Below, one piece after another: positions 21,528 through 32,479 of a stretch of 64,000 nucleotides of DNA. The notes beneath the pieces are model-generated. The model saw only the letters and a program-made list of their open reading frames with translations, did no database searches and was not told the DNA's origin. The stretch is from Amyloporia xantha (taxonomy: Eukaryota > Basidiomycota > Agaricomycetes > Polyporales > Adustoporiaceae): contig JAYKKR010000001.1 in assembly GCA_036971615.1 (NCBI GenBank), positions 2,294,001 to 2,358,000 of the forward strand, written 5' to 3'. Numbering within the stretch: the stretch's first letter is position 1; the number at the start of each line of letters is the position of its first letter. A program made the position numbers and the translations under genes.

Positions 21528-24500
21528 CTAAGTCCGTTTGCGTTTCTTGCTCGCCTTCTCTTGTCGTTTCCGCGCACGAACCTGCAATTGTATTTTGTCA
21601 ACTGATGCAACGTGTTTGGAGCGGGTGTACTGACCTCTTTCTTCATTCTTGAGTCAACCATCACGTATCGTCCCTTCACGCCTTTCGGTCTTCCTTTGAG
21701 TCCCTTGTGGGAACCCTTCGCTACAACGACTTTTATATCCTTCTTCTGCTTCTTCGCCATGCCCCTTTGCATGAGTTTCTCTATTTGTTTGGCCTTTTCC
21801 CGTTCCGTCATATCCGAAGTCTCGTTCACGCCTTCAGCCTTCTTCATTGCCTTCTCAAGCCTCTGCGCAGCTCTCATCTTCTTCCGTGCTTTGGCCTCGG
21901 CGATCTTCTTAATTGGACGAGCATCGAGGGCGCGCATCTTGGCTCGCAAAGCATCGACAGCCTCCTTGGTGACGGGGATATTGGCCTTGTAATGCTTTTC
22001 CTCGTCATCCAGGAACCAAGACGGTAGTCCATCCTTTGCGTTAAGGGAATAACGATTGAACCCATCGTTGATCAGCTCGGTACGCGTCTTCTCTCTATTT
22101 ATGAGCTGCTGCGCAATTGTGACGGCCTCGGGCGTCACAAGTCCATGTTCTATGTTTGGATTTTAGTAATAGAACATCGTTGAATCGGAAATGAAACTGA
22201 CTCCGGATCGTTGCTTCTTTCAATTCGTCCTCGTTCTCATGCTCAACATCCCACATTTCGATGGTATCATCAGGATCTTGAGGAACCACCTCAAAATCAT
22301 TTTCGCTATCGCTTGAATTGGCCTGTGCGCTACTCAGTAATCACATCTCAAAAGGGGTGGCGGCAACTTACCTCGACTGCCGAGTTGCCTTCTGAGGGCT
22401 CTGCATCGTCATTTGCCTCTTCGTCGTCGTCAGCGTCGTCATCCTCGCCGTCGACGTCGATATCCGCACCAGCGAAGCAGTCTTGGCTAAACCAGACTTG
22501 TGCGGCACGACTTAACTGGGCACTCCCTGATGGCGGATCGAGCGTAGCTAGTACACGGGCCTTTTTGTGGCTTCGTGCATCGTTACGCGTGTCTGGACCT
22601 ATTGGGCGCTTCTTCCCTACCACCACTTGTTCGTCTTCATCCTCGCTTTCGTCGGAGCTCGAGTCTTCTCCAGCTTGTTCCTTCGTTTGCTCCATCTTGT
22701 CCCAGCCCCCTTCTTCCTCACTATCATCCTCATCCTCGTCATCGCTGTCCTTCTTGATTCCATGCCATTCCTCCCGATGCTTGCTATTCTTCCTGGCCTC
22801 CTTGACTTTGTACTTGGCATCGCGGTCTTTCAGACGGTCTATGTATGCATCGTATAGCCCATCCAGTTCTGCCTCAAGGCCGGTTAGCTTTTTCTCTCGC
22901 TCCTCGTCCGAGTCCAAGAGATCAGCGTCCTCCGAATCACTTGGACCAGTCGCGTCTTCATCAGCATCGCCCATTGGATCGTCTTCGTCGGCCAGGCCGT
23001 GTCGTCCTCTCATCGCCTTTGTAGCGCCATTCAAATCGAAGACGTCCTCCTGACCGAGACTCAACGAGATATCCGTCTGCTCCAAACCGATATCCAACGG
23101 TGCAGTCATTTGGAGCTGCATGCGTTGAATCGTCCTTGTTTTGATCTCGTTAGCACGTCGACGCTCCCTCTTCGTGCGAGCAGCCGCTTCTGCATTGAGT
23201 CGTTCGAGCTGTACTACTGGTCAATGAATGAGCACGTGCAAATATTACGTTGCCACACACCTCATTCTGAATTGCTGTCTCCTCATCTACTTCCTCGGAA
23301 ACTTCTACGACCTCAGTTAGCTCTTCTGTAGGTTTCGTCTTGACCTCTAGGCCGATCTGAGACGTCACATGAGCATGCTGCCCGAGACAAGTGAATAGAA
23401 GATATGTCAAACACTGACCTCTTCCCGCATGGCCGTGCGCCATTTTAATAGTGCCTTGAAGTCACCCTTGCCCAAGACCTTCAGATCCTCACAATTTGCA
23501 ATGATGTCTTGTGTTGTAATGTCCAATTTAAGCCATCTGCAGTCAAGCAAGTCTCAGCACTTGTCCGAAGGAAAACCCGTGCCAACTTACTCTTTCTCCT
23601 CCTCTGTCTCAAAAGCGATTTTATTGCAACTCCCGAGGAATGTAATCGCATCTTGACACCTGACGAAGTCTGCAGCATTAGACTTCTTGAACAGGATGTA
23701 GTCGCCTTCGTCGTAACCGTGACGATTGCGACGTTTTTTCTCGGGATGAAAGACATCCGCCTCGTAGTTCTTCGTTGGCGCTCCCTTTTCACCATCTGCG
23801 AGCGCTGAAGCGGAAAGATCCTTGAAGACATGCTTCGGTTCGAAGAACTTCGGATCGATATGTTTGGGAGCGAGGAAGTCCCTACACACTACGAAGATTT
23901 CGGCCGATACGTTTCTAGATATCATTCAGCCCCGGAGTAAAGACGTAAAGCTAGTGAGACAGCCGTACCTGGAAGACGGTGGCTTGGTCGCCTCAACCTT
24001 CCCAAACAGTTGGTTGAACACCCAGATGAGGTTGTTGTAATCCGCACTTCGGAAGACTTTGGTTACAAACGTCCCACCCTTCATAAGAAATTCGACGGCA
24101 AGCTTCATGCTCATGAGCACTAGTTCCGATTGACTGTACGCATCTTGAACCCAAGCTGTACCGACGTTCGGAGCACCATCATGCAGGACGACATCGGCCT
24201 TCCAGTCCTTGAGTTCGCCACGAATGAGGTTGCGGCACTGAGGAGTAGTGATGTCCGAAGCAAAAGTAATGACGCGGGGAATAGGTTTGATGGGGACCAA
24301 GTCGACACCTGAGAGTACCACATAAGGCTCAGTCAAAAGGACACTCAGGGGACCGACGCACCAACGATCACGCTGTTAACCGGCATATACTTGCTCGCGA
24401 CCTGCAGCCAACCACCAGGAGCAGCACACAAATCGATACAGCATCGTGCGGATTCTAGGAACGAGTACTTCTTGTTCAACTGGATGAGCTTGAAGGCAGA

Positions 24501-24641
24501 CCGGGCTCGGTAACCTTGCTCTCTGCATCCCAGGTTTGTCAGTCGTGGTTGGCGGTCTGATACGTATGTGGTGACTCACTTTGCAAGCTTGTAATACTTG
24601 TCAAGACGGCCCTTGCCAGTCTTCTTCTGCGCCTTACCCAT
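21528..24641 (-). CDS. SPB1: Spb1, AdoMet-dependent rRNA 2'-O-methyltransferase of 60S biogenesis
   Basis: Spb1 acts in the nucleolus and methylates 25S rRNA (the Gm2922 site in yeast) while being part of pre-60S particles. The N terminus [20 protein letters not shown] leads into an FtsJ/RrmJ fold: [19 protein letters not shown], the SAM-binding [36 protein letters not shown] and [18 protein letters not shown]. The middle part (DUF3381-like) includes [20 protein letters not shown]. It is followed by a very acidic region (about 22,350-23,100) and the basic C-terminal Spb1 domain [20 protein letters not shown] ... [18 protein letters not shown] final small exon, after a GTCAGT intron, encodes [17 protein letters not shown] and a TAG at 21528, the expected lysine-rich end. 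About seven introns. The start ATG at 24641 is divergent from the DUF423 gene 204 bases away. Catalytic K-D-K residues appear present. Confidence 0.95.
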
Positions 24642-24845
24642 GGTGAAGACAGTCGAAGTTTTTAAAATGCAGATATTTACTTTCGCTGGACCGATCGCCC
24701 AATCGAGAAATCGGGCGCCATCCTGCTGTTGACGGCTATTTGCACTCTTGCATATTTGGGAATTACCGCCTCCGGGCCGAACCGGCTGCTTCTACCACCT
24801 CCCATACAGCAAGGGTTTGTACGCGTACTGTATTAGCTCTTCCAG

Positions 24846-25857
24846 ATGTCTCAGCCGACGCCCTCCACCCCTCTCTTGTCCGGTATCGCATCCACGTTTC
24901 CAAACCCGAGACTGCTATGGCGATCCGGCGCTATCCTAGGTAAATGCTTCCGACTGTCGTGCTCGATGGTGACAGGAGTGCAGGCAGTTTGCTAATGCGA
25001 CTTTCATCATTGCCGCTGTGCACGCGTTTATGTAATGATAAGCCAGCCGCGGTGGGTATGTTGGCAGGTGCATTTGGGGCGCATGGGCTCCAGAAAAGAC
25101 AGGGTATCACTCCCGATAACATCCGCGCTTTCACCACTGCTGCTCATTACTCGGTACGTTATCTGTCCTTCAAGCTTTCATTTCCACCGGCATCTCCGGA
25201 AAGGCGAGGCGCAAGTAGTGGGAATCTCCTGTCATAATTCGGTCCGCAATCGTTGAGGGCACGAATTATTTTGAGACTGCAATAGATTTCTCATAATGCG
25301 CAACGAGGAGCCGGTATACAACTTTAAAGTGCCCTTGATAACACACAGACGTCGGCTGTGCGTTTTGGGAAGGTCCTCTCCACGCTACTACTTCACCGGA
25401 TGATCAGCGATAAATGCTGAAAGCGATGAAGTGCCGCCCGGTGACCTGGTCACTATCTTGCATGATTCTTGCGATGTTTCGTCGCCATGTCCTAAAGTGC
25501 CCTTGTCTAGTTGAAGGCATCTGCTGAATGGCACTACAGGTCTTCAATGGGCTTGCGCTGCTTCTGGTGTCAATGCACCCGCGCTTCGCCACGCACAAGT
25601 TTGCAGGACCTGCTATTGCAGCTGGAGGTCTTATATTCTCCGGAAGCATATTCGCTCTTGTCTTAGCCCGTGACCGGTAAGCATTGAATAGCGGGATCCA
25701 ATTGAAACCGACCGGACGTGTTGCTCCCAGCTTCAGATGGATGGGACCCATTACGCCTCTCGGGGGTTCTCTCATGATTGCTGGGTGAGCGTGTATCAAT
25801 TTTCTGAAGAGCATGTCGTCTGAGCAGAAGTATAGATATTTTGCCTTGGCGTTCTAG
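24846..25857 (+). CDS. Small DUF423/TMEM256-family membrane protein
   Basis: Five exons can be joined in frame: 24846-24939, 25047-25153, 25540-25676, from 25731 to about 25785, and a last piece ending in TAG at 25857, giving roughly 140 residues. The family core is clear: AAVGMLAGAFGAHGLQ, TPDNIRAFTTAAHYS, VFNGLALLLVS, AIAAGGLIFSGSIFALVLAR and WMGPITPLGGSLMIAGYFAL, predicting four membrane helices. The biochemical role of this family is unknown in bacteria and eukaryotes alike. The start is the ATG of MSQPTPSTPLLSG, giving a short polar N terminus. The second intron, about 386 bases, is unusually long for this region, where most are 50-65. The gene shares a 204-base divergent promoter with SPB1. 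Confidence 0.82.
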
Positions 25858-26363
25858 CTTACTTCGGTTGCCTCAGGCTCTTGATCCAGTGGAAGATGTT
25901 GATTATCGTAACGCGATGCTGTTCCGCTGTTGTAATTGTAGCCGTAGTCCGAGAAACAATGCAAGCCCCTTCTCTGAAACGCTCATGAGGATGTCGCCAA
26001 GGTGATTCAGGAAAGTCTAGACTCTGAAGCATGAGGGAGATACGGTATGGAGTGTGAGTTCGGTGATACACGCGTTTAACGCATGTCAATGCGATCACGT
26101 GTGCGACGCGTCTTACGTGTCATCTCCGCTTGAATAAGTGTGGCAAGTGCGGAGCGTTGTCTGTTCTCGGGCTGTTCTCTGCCACCGTGTCCCCGGCCAG
26201 CTTGGATATCGCTGCCCGTCCTCCCTCCTGTCTCTTGCCCCCCATCTCCTCCCACTGTATTCCGCCCTATTTTACTCCTGTCTTGGTAGGTAGCGCATCG
26301 AGCTCAGTGCGCGTATCCTCTCACAACGCCCATCGATTTCGCAGATAGCAATATTTCTCCACG
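25858..26363. other. Spacer and promoter of the zinc-finger gene
   Basis: About 500 bases with no recognisable gene. A pyrimidine-rich tract (26,220-26,280) and a CACGTG at 26096 precede the zinc-finger gene start. Confidence 0.5.
26096..26101. promoter_or_regulatory. CACGTG box upstream of the zinc-finger gene
   Basis: Context gatCACGTGtgc, about 260 bases before the ATG at 26364, part of the recurring promoter set. Confidence 0.3.
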
Positions 26364-28452
26364 ATGGCGGATTCGCGACAGCGCGCACCCCTCCAATCCT
26401 CGTTCTCCTTCTCCATACCCTCTGCAGGCGACCTCTCTTCTCGTTCCCTCAAGCGTCGTTTTCTCGACGCCAGCGTTAGATCCTGGATACTTCACCCCCT
26501 CAGCGACCACCTTCCGCCCACGCCCGTATCAGCCCCAATTGCCGCAAGAGGCTCAGCAGCCTCAGTTGCAGCCGCAGCCGCAGCGCCCTCAACATTCTCA
26601 AGAGAGCACCCAACCTTTCGCCAATGCCGCGTCTTCGGCCCGCTCCAATCTGACACGGACCCACTCCCTCGGCGTGAATGCCGTCAACAACGATCCGGAC
26701 CTAAATGATCCCGAAACGGTCATTATACATGCTCCCTTCACTGACTTTCCGGACGCGGACAAGTACAAGGAGGGTTTGACATACAACCTCTTGGCTGCGA
26801 ATCCCAAATGGTATCTGGATGAAGCAGATTTTATATCAACTGCCAGCAACCCGAATCCGAGCGCTATCAGATACCCTTCTCAGCTTGAGCCCCCGCGAGG
26901 CTGGTGTCCAGCTAGGAGGAAGGACTTGAAAGATGGCTGGCCCGAGGGAGAAGAACCTCGACTGCGTTGCACTTTCTGCAACCGTGCATACGCTGGTGTC
27001 AATGCGAAGAGCATGTGGCGCCGTCATGTTTATGAGAAACATAAGATTGCTATGTCTAATCGACGTGACAACCAAGATCGCAAAGGCGGTCGTGGCTCAA
27101 ACAGTGAGTCGCTAGTGCTACGTTATCGATTTGCATCTCATGTCTCTGGCTGTCGTGTAGAAGAAAACAGAGATAAGGAAAACGCTCGGACTAGTGGGCG
27201 AGGCAGCCGACGCACATCTCGTGGTGTCGAGCAGGGCCCGTCCCGCATTGAGCGGTCCCCATCAAATGCATCTGAATGGAAGCGCCCTTCAATGTCTGGC
27301 GCTGATTGGCCTCGCCACGACGAAGAATGGGACGACGACAATGGCCAGGTTGATGAGCCTCTGCCGCAACTGCTGCATGATGAGAATTCTGGTCCCGAAG
27401 GGGAACCCGATTTCTTTCAGGCCATCAAGTCTTCCAGCACACCACCTCTTACGCCAGGTTTCTCCCCGACGAAGTCTGCGTGGCATTTCAACAGGGCGCA
27501 CCTCTTAGAGTCACCGTATGACCCCTTGGTGACTCCTTCCTTCCGACACTCGCCTGCACGGCTCCCATCCGACCAGCCATGGCGTTTTCCCAGTCCGAGC
27601 CATCCTCTACATTCCAGGGCGAAGGAGCTATCACTCGGTATGCTTGTGCGTGGCGAGGCAAGCCCTGTAGTGAGCGGGCTTGACGTCAGCCCTCTCGTCA
27701 TTCTCCCTGCCAGCGAGAGAGGGAAAAGAAGCGTCTTCAGTAGCCCATCGGCTCCTCTGGGCAAAGACAGGGAAAACATATTCTTCCCAGAGCCCTCCCC
27801 GCGCAGGCTCTTTTATGATGGCCCCATTCCAGTTCCAGACACCGACCGTGCTGATTTTAAAGAGTACAGAATCCCGGAGTCGCCGCTCGGTCGCCCTTCC
27901 AGGCGCCCGCAAAAGCGGAGCATGACTTCGTTAACCGAAACGATTCAGTCCTGGCAGTCTGAAATACCACACTCTGCCCCTGTTAATGATGGTCCGGGCC
28001 TGCTGGGCCCCATCGAGTTACAGGGCGAGGATCCTTTTGTGGATAGCCTTTACAATTCCTGGGTCGACCTCAGTGGCGCCACAGAAGAAAGCCCTCGTCA
28101 GCAAAGCTCTCGTCAGCAAAGCCCTCCTCGTCCAATCCCCGACGAAAGTCCGGTTGCACACAGCAGTCAGTCCTCCAGCTCAAACGGAGTGACTAGGAGC
28201 AACCCGGTGTTATCAATTGGAATGGGTCTGATGGATGCGGTCCTGTCCGCCAAAGCAAGGCCTCAAAGCAGAACCGATTCATCTGATAGCGACGACCAGA
28301 TGACCGGTAGGTTTACCGGTTCCCCTGTGCATGCCGGAAAGAAGACGAGGCGAGGATTCATGGTTGGATGGCCCAGAAACGACGATGGCGATACAGAAAT
28401 GTCGGGGGCGCAGCCCAAGAAGCGTAGAAAGACCATCAGCGGCCGCAACTAG
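26364..28452 (+). CDS. Single C2H2-type zinc-finger nuclear protein of unknown role
   Basis: A single finger, RCTFCNRAYAGVNAKSMWRRH followed by VYEKHK, lies in a protein of some 650-700 residues that is otherwise low-complexity and Ser/Pro-rich. Upstream of the finger is a conserved-looking stretch (DKYKEGLTYNLLAANPKWYL). The C terminus ends in KKRRKTISGRN, a likely nuclear localisation signal. The main frame is open from before 26461 to 28452, with a likely intron starting GTGAGT near 27104. The N terminus is uncertain. The nearest ATG (26364, MADSRQRAPLQSS) is in another frame and needs a short intron; one fit is 26443-26473, but its donor is weak and 31 bases is short. Glutamine-rich text (PQLPQEAQQPQLQPQ) precedes the conserved part. 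The DNA or protein target is unknown. Confidence 0.72.
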
Positions 28453-29375
28453 AACGATCGTATGTCCTCCTACTTGGACGCACATCCCGCGTCGGACATT
28501 CTCTCTTGTCTTCCTCCCAGATATGGTCAGTTTGCGATTTTTCGTACTAGTCGAATTTGTCTTCCTAGCTTTGTTTTCACCGCTGTCTGAATCGTCATCG
28601 CTATGTCCTCCTCTTGCTCTCCGCGGTGGTCTGTTCATGACATCTGGTCTTTGGAGACCTAGTTTGTCATGGGCTACTAGCCACTCTATTTCTTATCGAT
28701 CGTCGTCTATGCATCCCCCTTTTCTTTGTATAACAACCTACTTTAGAGTCCACCTTCCTCTATTCTTGAGCTCGTTTCCGCCGATATTTATGACGTTCTC
28801 TTCCTTGTCTACTACCTATATCCTCCCGGGAGGTCTCCGTTATTTCTTACCTTCTACGCTTCAGTAACGCGGGTCTTGCTTACGTCTTGCCCGATTCCTG
28901 TTCAATCAAGTATGCATACATGGACTACCGACTAGTGTACGTACTATACTAGTCGGCCTCGCGCCGCTGTTTCCCGTCTTGTCCTTGTAGTACTGTGCCC
29001 AGCGAATGTATCCAAACTGTTGACCGAGAAGTACTAGTGCTATCGAAGACGCAAAAACCTCAAGCAGCGCATCTGATGTGCAGTGTTTCAACATATTTTT
29101 TTCATATACTTGTTGGTGTCATACAGGTCGAGAAGAGGCTATAACGAGAGATAGATATACTGAACGGAGCCAAGAGAATTGCAAAGCAAGAGAGCACACG
29201 AAAGGAAGAGATGGTGGGTGGGGGTGCGGGAGGGGGATAGGGATGAGGCATGTATGTGACAAGAGAAAAGGCTTTGTACCCGGAAAAGATATTAAAGGCA
29301 GTCGACCACAAGAGGTAAAAAGATCATTATCGTCATGAAGTAAATGAAAAATCGTCATAGGAGGAAAAAAAACCC
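28453..29375. other. Convergent spacer with a palindrome
   Basis: About 920 bases between the stops of the zinc-finger and BYR4 genes. It is T-rich near 28,500-28,870 (probably the zinc-finger 3' untranslated region), then holds the palindrome at 28928-28956 and purine-rich sequence near 29,150-29,260. An open frame at 28331-28867 overlaps the zinc-finger gene and shows no family features. Confidence 0.5.
28928..28956. repeat. 29-base near-palindrome
   Basis: CCGACTAGT at the left is the exact reverse complement of ACTAGTCGG at the right, with an 11-base centre that contains the palindrome gtacgtac. It lies downstream of the zinc-finger gene, about 475 bases after its stop. It could form a hairpin in a long 3' end, or bind a dimeric protein; neither is shown. 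Confidence 0.6.
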
Positions 29376-32147
29376 TCAATATTGGCGCGTCGCTAGCGCA
29401 CGGATTTCATACAAGTACGAACGATCTGGTTCCACACGTGAATCTGCGCGCTTTAGTGACAGCCAACCTTTCATCTCTGCACGATGTCTCTCTTGCGCGA
29501 GTCGGCAGTTCTGAACGAATGCATCGTCCACGTCGCAAACCATTGAAGCGCGTGAACATCGATCGCTCTCGCTGCCGGATCGCTCCCGAGAATGACTTCG
29601 CGCCGGGCTTGGAGGCTCTGTTCGCGTGCTCTCGCTCGAGGCCACAGAGGTGCCACCTTGCTGCTGCTGGCTTGCACGGATGGTGCCACCTTTAGCTTCC
29701 CAGTCCTCGTCGTCCTCATCGTCGGCGAGGTCCGCGAAAACGTCTGGTTCCTCCTCATCTGGCGGAAGCGTCGATATCCAGCACATGCGCGAGGGATCAA
29801 AGATCATGTTGCCCACTACCCGCGCCCCTGCGGCAAAGGAGCCAACAGGAGAGCCGACAGATGAGCCCGTAAGGTGGGTGATGAGTGCAGGGCGCGTTGA
29901 CGACCCCACAGCAGCATCGAAGTCGCGGAGGGCTTGGTCGTTCCCTTCCCAGCGGAGGGTAATGGGATTCCACTTCATTTCTCCGACGACTGAAATCGCC
30001 CATCCGCTCATCAGCACTGAATCTGGTCTTCCAGACTTATGCACACACCTTTTGGTGGACCTGCACCACCGAGATTCCGAATCAAAGTCGGCTTTCTCCG
30101 TGTTTGCGCGGAAGGTGATGAGGCCACTTTCTTCTTCTTCACACTCAGTTCCGTCTCTGGCTTTGAAAGCTCGAGAACTGGTGCTGGTTCGAGTTTCGTT
30201 GGAAACTCTATGCGCGTTGTTGTGCGCTTAAGCGTCTTGGGAGGCGCGGCTCCTTTGGATAGTTCTATGGACAATGCGCCACTTCAGATATCGAGATGTT
30301 GAGGTGTCGCCACCGATAGACTTACCAGTACTGCTGCCGGACAGCTCTCTCTTCCCTTTCCTCCGCACTGTGCCCTTGCCGGACATTGGGTCTGCATTGG
30401 CGCTTGAGGTAGTAGCTTTCGTAAAGCTCGCCCCAGGTATACGATTGCCGTATCCCTTAGGCTGGACGTGATATTGGCCCTCCTTTTCCCTGTCCAACGG
30501 AAGGTCATCGAATGCGTCGAGTTCCGTACCATCCCCATACGTTCGTTGTCGCTTTGGACGTTTGAGCACTTTTGGCGCAGGGAGCGGCAAACTCTGCGTT
30601 TGGGCATGGCCAAACCGGGACTTCGTTGATGTCGATGATGGAGGACGTGGAGGAGGTAAGGGTGAGTTCGACCGTATTGATGGAGACGGAGTCGCGCTAG
30701 TCGGGGTAGGGAAGACGGATGAGATAGGTGTGCGCAACTTGAGACGCGATGATGATGTGGGCATCGTCAATCGCAGCGCCGCTGGATTTGATGATGGCGT
30801 CGACGGCCTTGTTGGTGGGACATTGTACTCCAGACCATGTATGCGACTCGCCGAGTTAGTAGCATGCATCTTCGCGCGAGACGACGCTGTTGGGGCGACA
30901 TACCCGACCAGATTCGCTGCACCAGAACCCGACCCAGAGCCTGACGCCTGGGCTTGATTATTGGACTCTGAGAGCGATGGCAAGGAAGCTTTGCGCCCCA
31001 GCTTACGCGTGGATGGTGGAGACACGGGCTTCAGACCTGAATGAGATTTCTGTACTCTAAGGCTGCCTGGCTTGGGAGTGAGGAACGTCAGGGTTCCAGT
31101 GTTGGGTACCGCGGCGAGCGCTTGGCTGTACGTCTGCGAACGGACTGGTGGAGTGGGTCGGGAAGGCGGCGAGGGCGGCGCAGCCAACCTACGAAGCTGC
31201 GAAGCAGAAGAGACAGGAGGGTTGTTTGGAGACTTGGCCCGGTCACCCTTAAGGCGAGAAGGCGGCCGCACTCCAGCGGGTGGCCGAGGCGGTGCACTTC
31301 TACTACGAATACTTGATACAGCAAATCGCTTGGTGTTCTGCGTGTTCTGCAGCAATCTGCTGGGACTGAGCTCGACGTCGTGGTCAATAACGAGCCCGAT
31401 CTCGAAATCGTCTTCGGGATCGGGACTGGTGACCTTGATCCGTTCCTCCGAGAATGCGGTTCTCTTTTTCGTCTCGAGCATTTTGGCAAGCCTTTTTCCA
31501 CTCGAACCGGACTCAAAGAGACCACTAGGAATGACTAAACCATCGAGGTCTCCATCCTCCTCCTCATCATCCTCTGTCTCCGTCTCCGGCAGAGAGGCAG
31601 AAGTGTAATTCGACGATGAGCCATTATCGGCGAATCCAAGCGTAGAATAAGCATCTGATGATTGTGAGGACGAGGAGGTCTGATCTTTGTCACCCCATTC
31701 GAGGGAAGCCTTGGAGGAACGGTGCGAAATTGGACGAAGGGATAATTGGGTAAGGTCCGAAGGCAGGGCAAACCCGTCCTCGAAATCTTCCTCGATGGGG
31801 GGCGGTGGTGGCCTGGTAGATACCTTGGGTAATGCGGCGACCTTGATGGTAGACACGCCCTCGTCATCTTCATCGTCAGGTGGAGAGGGTAATGGAGGTC
31901 GAATGGTGAACATTTGGGAGGGCTTCCTCGAGGAATCGAGTCGGGCAGCAAGGCCGTCAAGGACAGACTGCGCCTTCGCGCCTCCAGTCTTCCCGAGGTC
32001 CATTTCTACGTCCCAATCCTCGTCGGCATCCTCCTTGTCCGACTCGGCATCAGAGGCGTGTATGGGGTCACCATCGGGAAAATCAAAATCGGCGTCGGGC
32101 CATTCTTCCTTCAAAAGCACAATGGAAGGAGCCGGGATAGTATTCAT
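29376..32147 (-). CDS. BYR4: Byr4/Bfa1-type GAP scaffold of the septation (SIN/MEN) pathway
   Basis: Byr4 (Bfa1 in budding yeast) joins the TBC protein Cdc16/Bub2 at spindle pole bodies to form the GTPase-activating complex that restrains Spg1/Tem1, and so cytokinesis. Exon 1 runs 32147-30326, exon 2 starts at 30264 and a third ends in a stop at 29376, with phase-1 junctions, giving about 880 residues. The N terminus is acidic (LLKEEWPDADFDFPDGDPI), followed by long Ser/Pro-rich sequence. Conserved C-terminal blocks are YGDGTELDAFDDLP, EMKWNPITLRWEGNDQALRD, RPALITHLTG, VVGNMIFDPSRMCWIS and DVFADLADDEDDEDWEAK, which are the family signature. The start is the first ATG that begins the acidic block (MNTIPAPSIVLL). 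It lies about 330 bases from the stop of NRDE2 in the same orientation. The identity is based on the C-terminal blocks and is good. Confidence 0.85.
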
Positions 32148-32479
32148 GGTGGCTAGTGTGGCAGATATTAGGCCCAAGAGTAGGGGGCAGCAGGTATTAA
32201 GATGGAGAGGCGGCGGAAGAGAGATAGGGAGCGGAACAAGATTCAGTGGGCAAACATTGGAATCGGTGCACGAGATATAGAGAAAGACAAGGCCTCTGCG
32301 GCAGAAAACAGGTGTTCGGGTGCGAGACTTGAGGACAAAGGGCGGGGAGCGAGGTGGTTGTGGGGAACAGTGATACGGGCACTGGCACTGGTCGTCGGTG
32401 TGTGGGTGTGGCAAGGCGAGTGGCTTCAGCGCACAAACAGCATGTCCAAATACAAACACGCGCAAATAAGTAATCATGC

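Noticed and set aside
22211..23053. 280-codon plus-strand open frame opposite SPB1
   Set aside because: It is the mirror of the acidic Asp/Glu-rich part of Spb1, which produces Ser-rich frames on the other strand. It has no family features.
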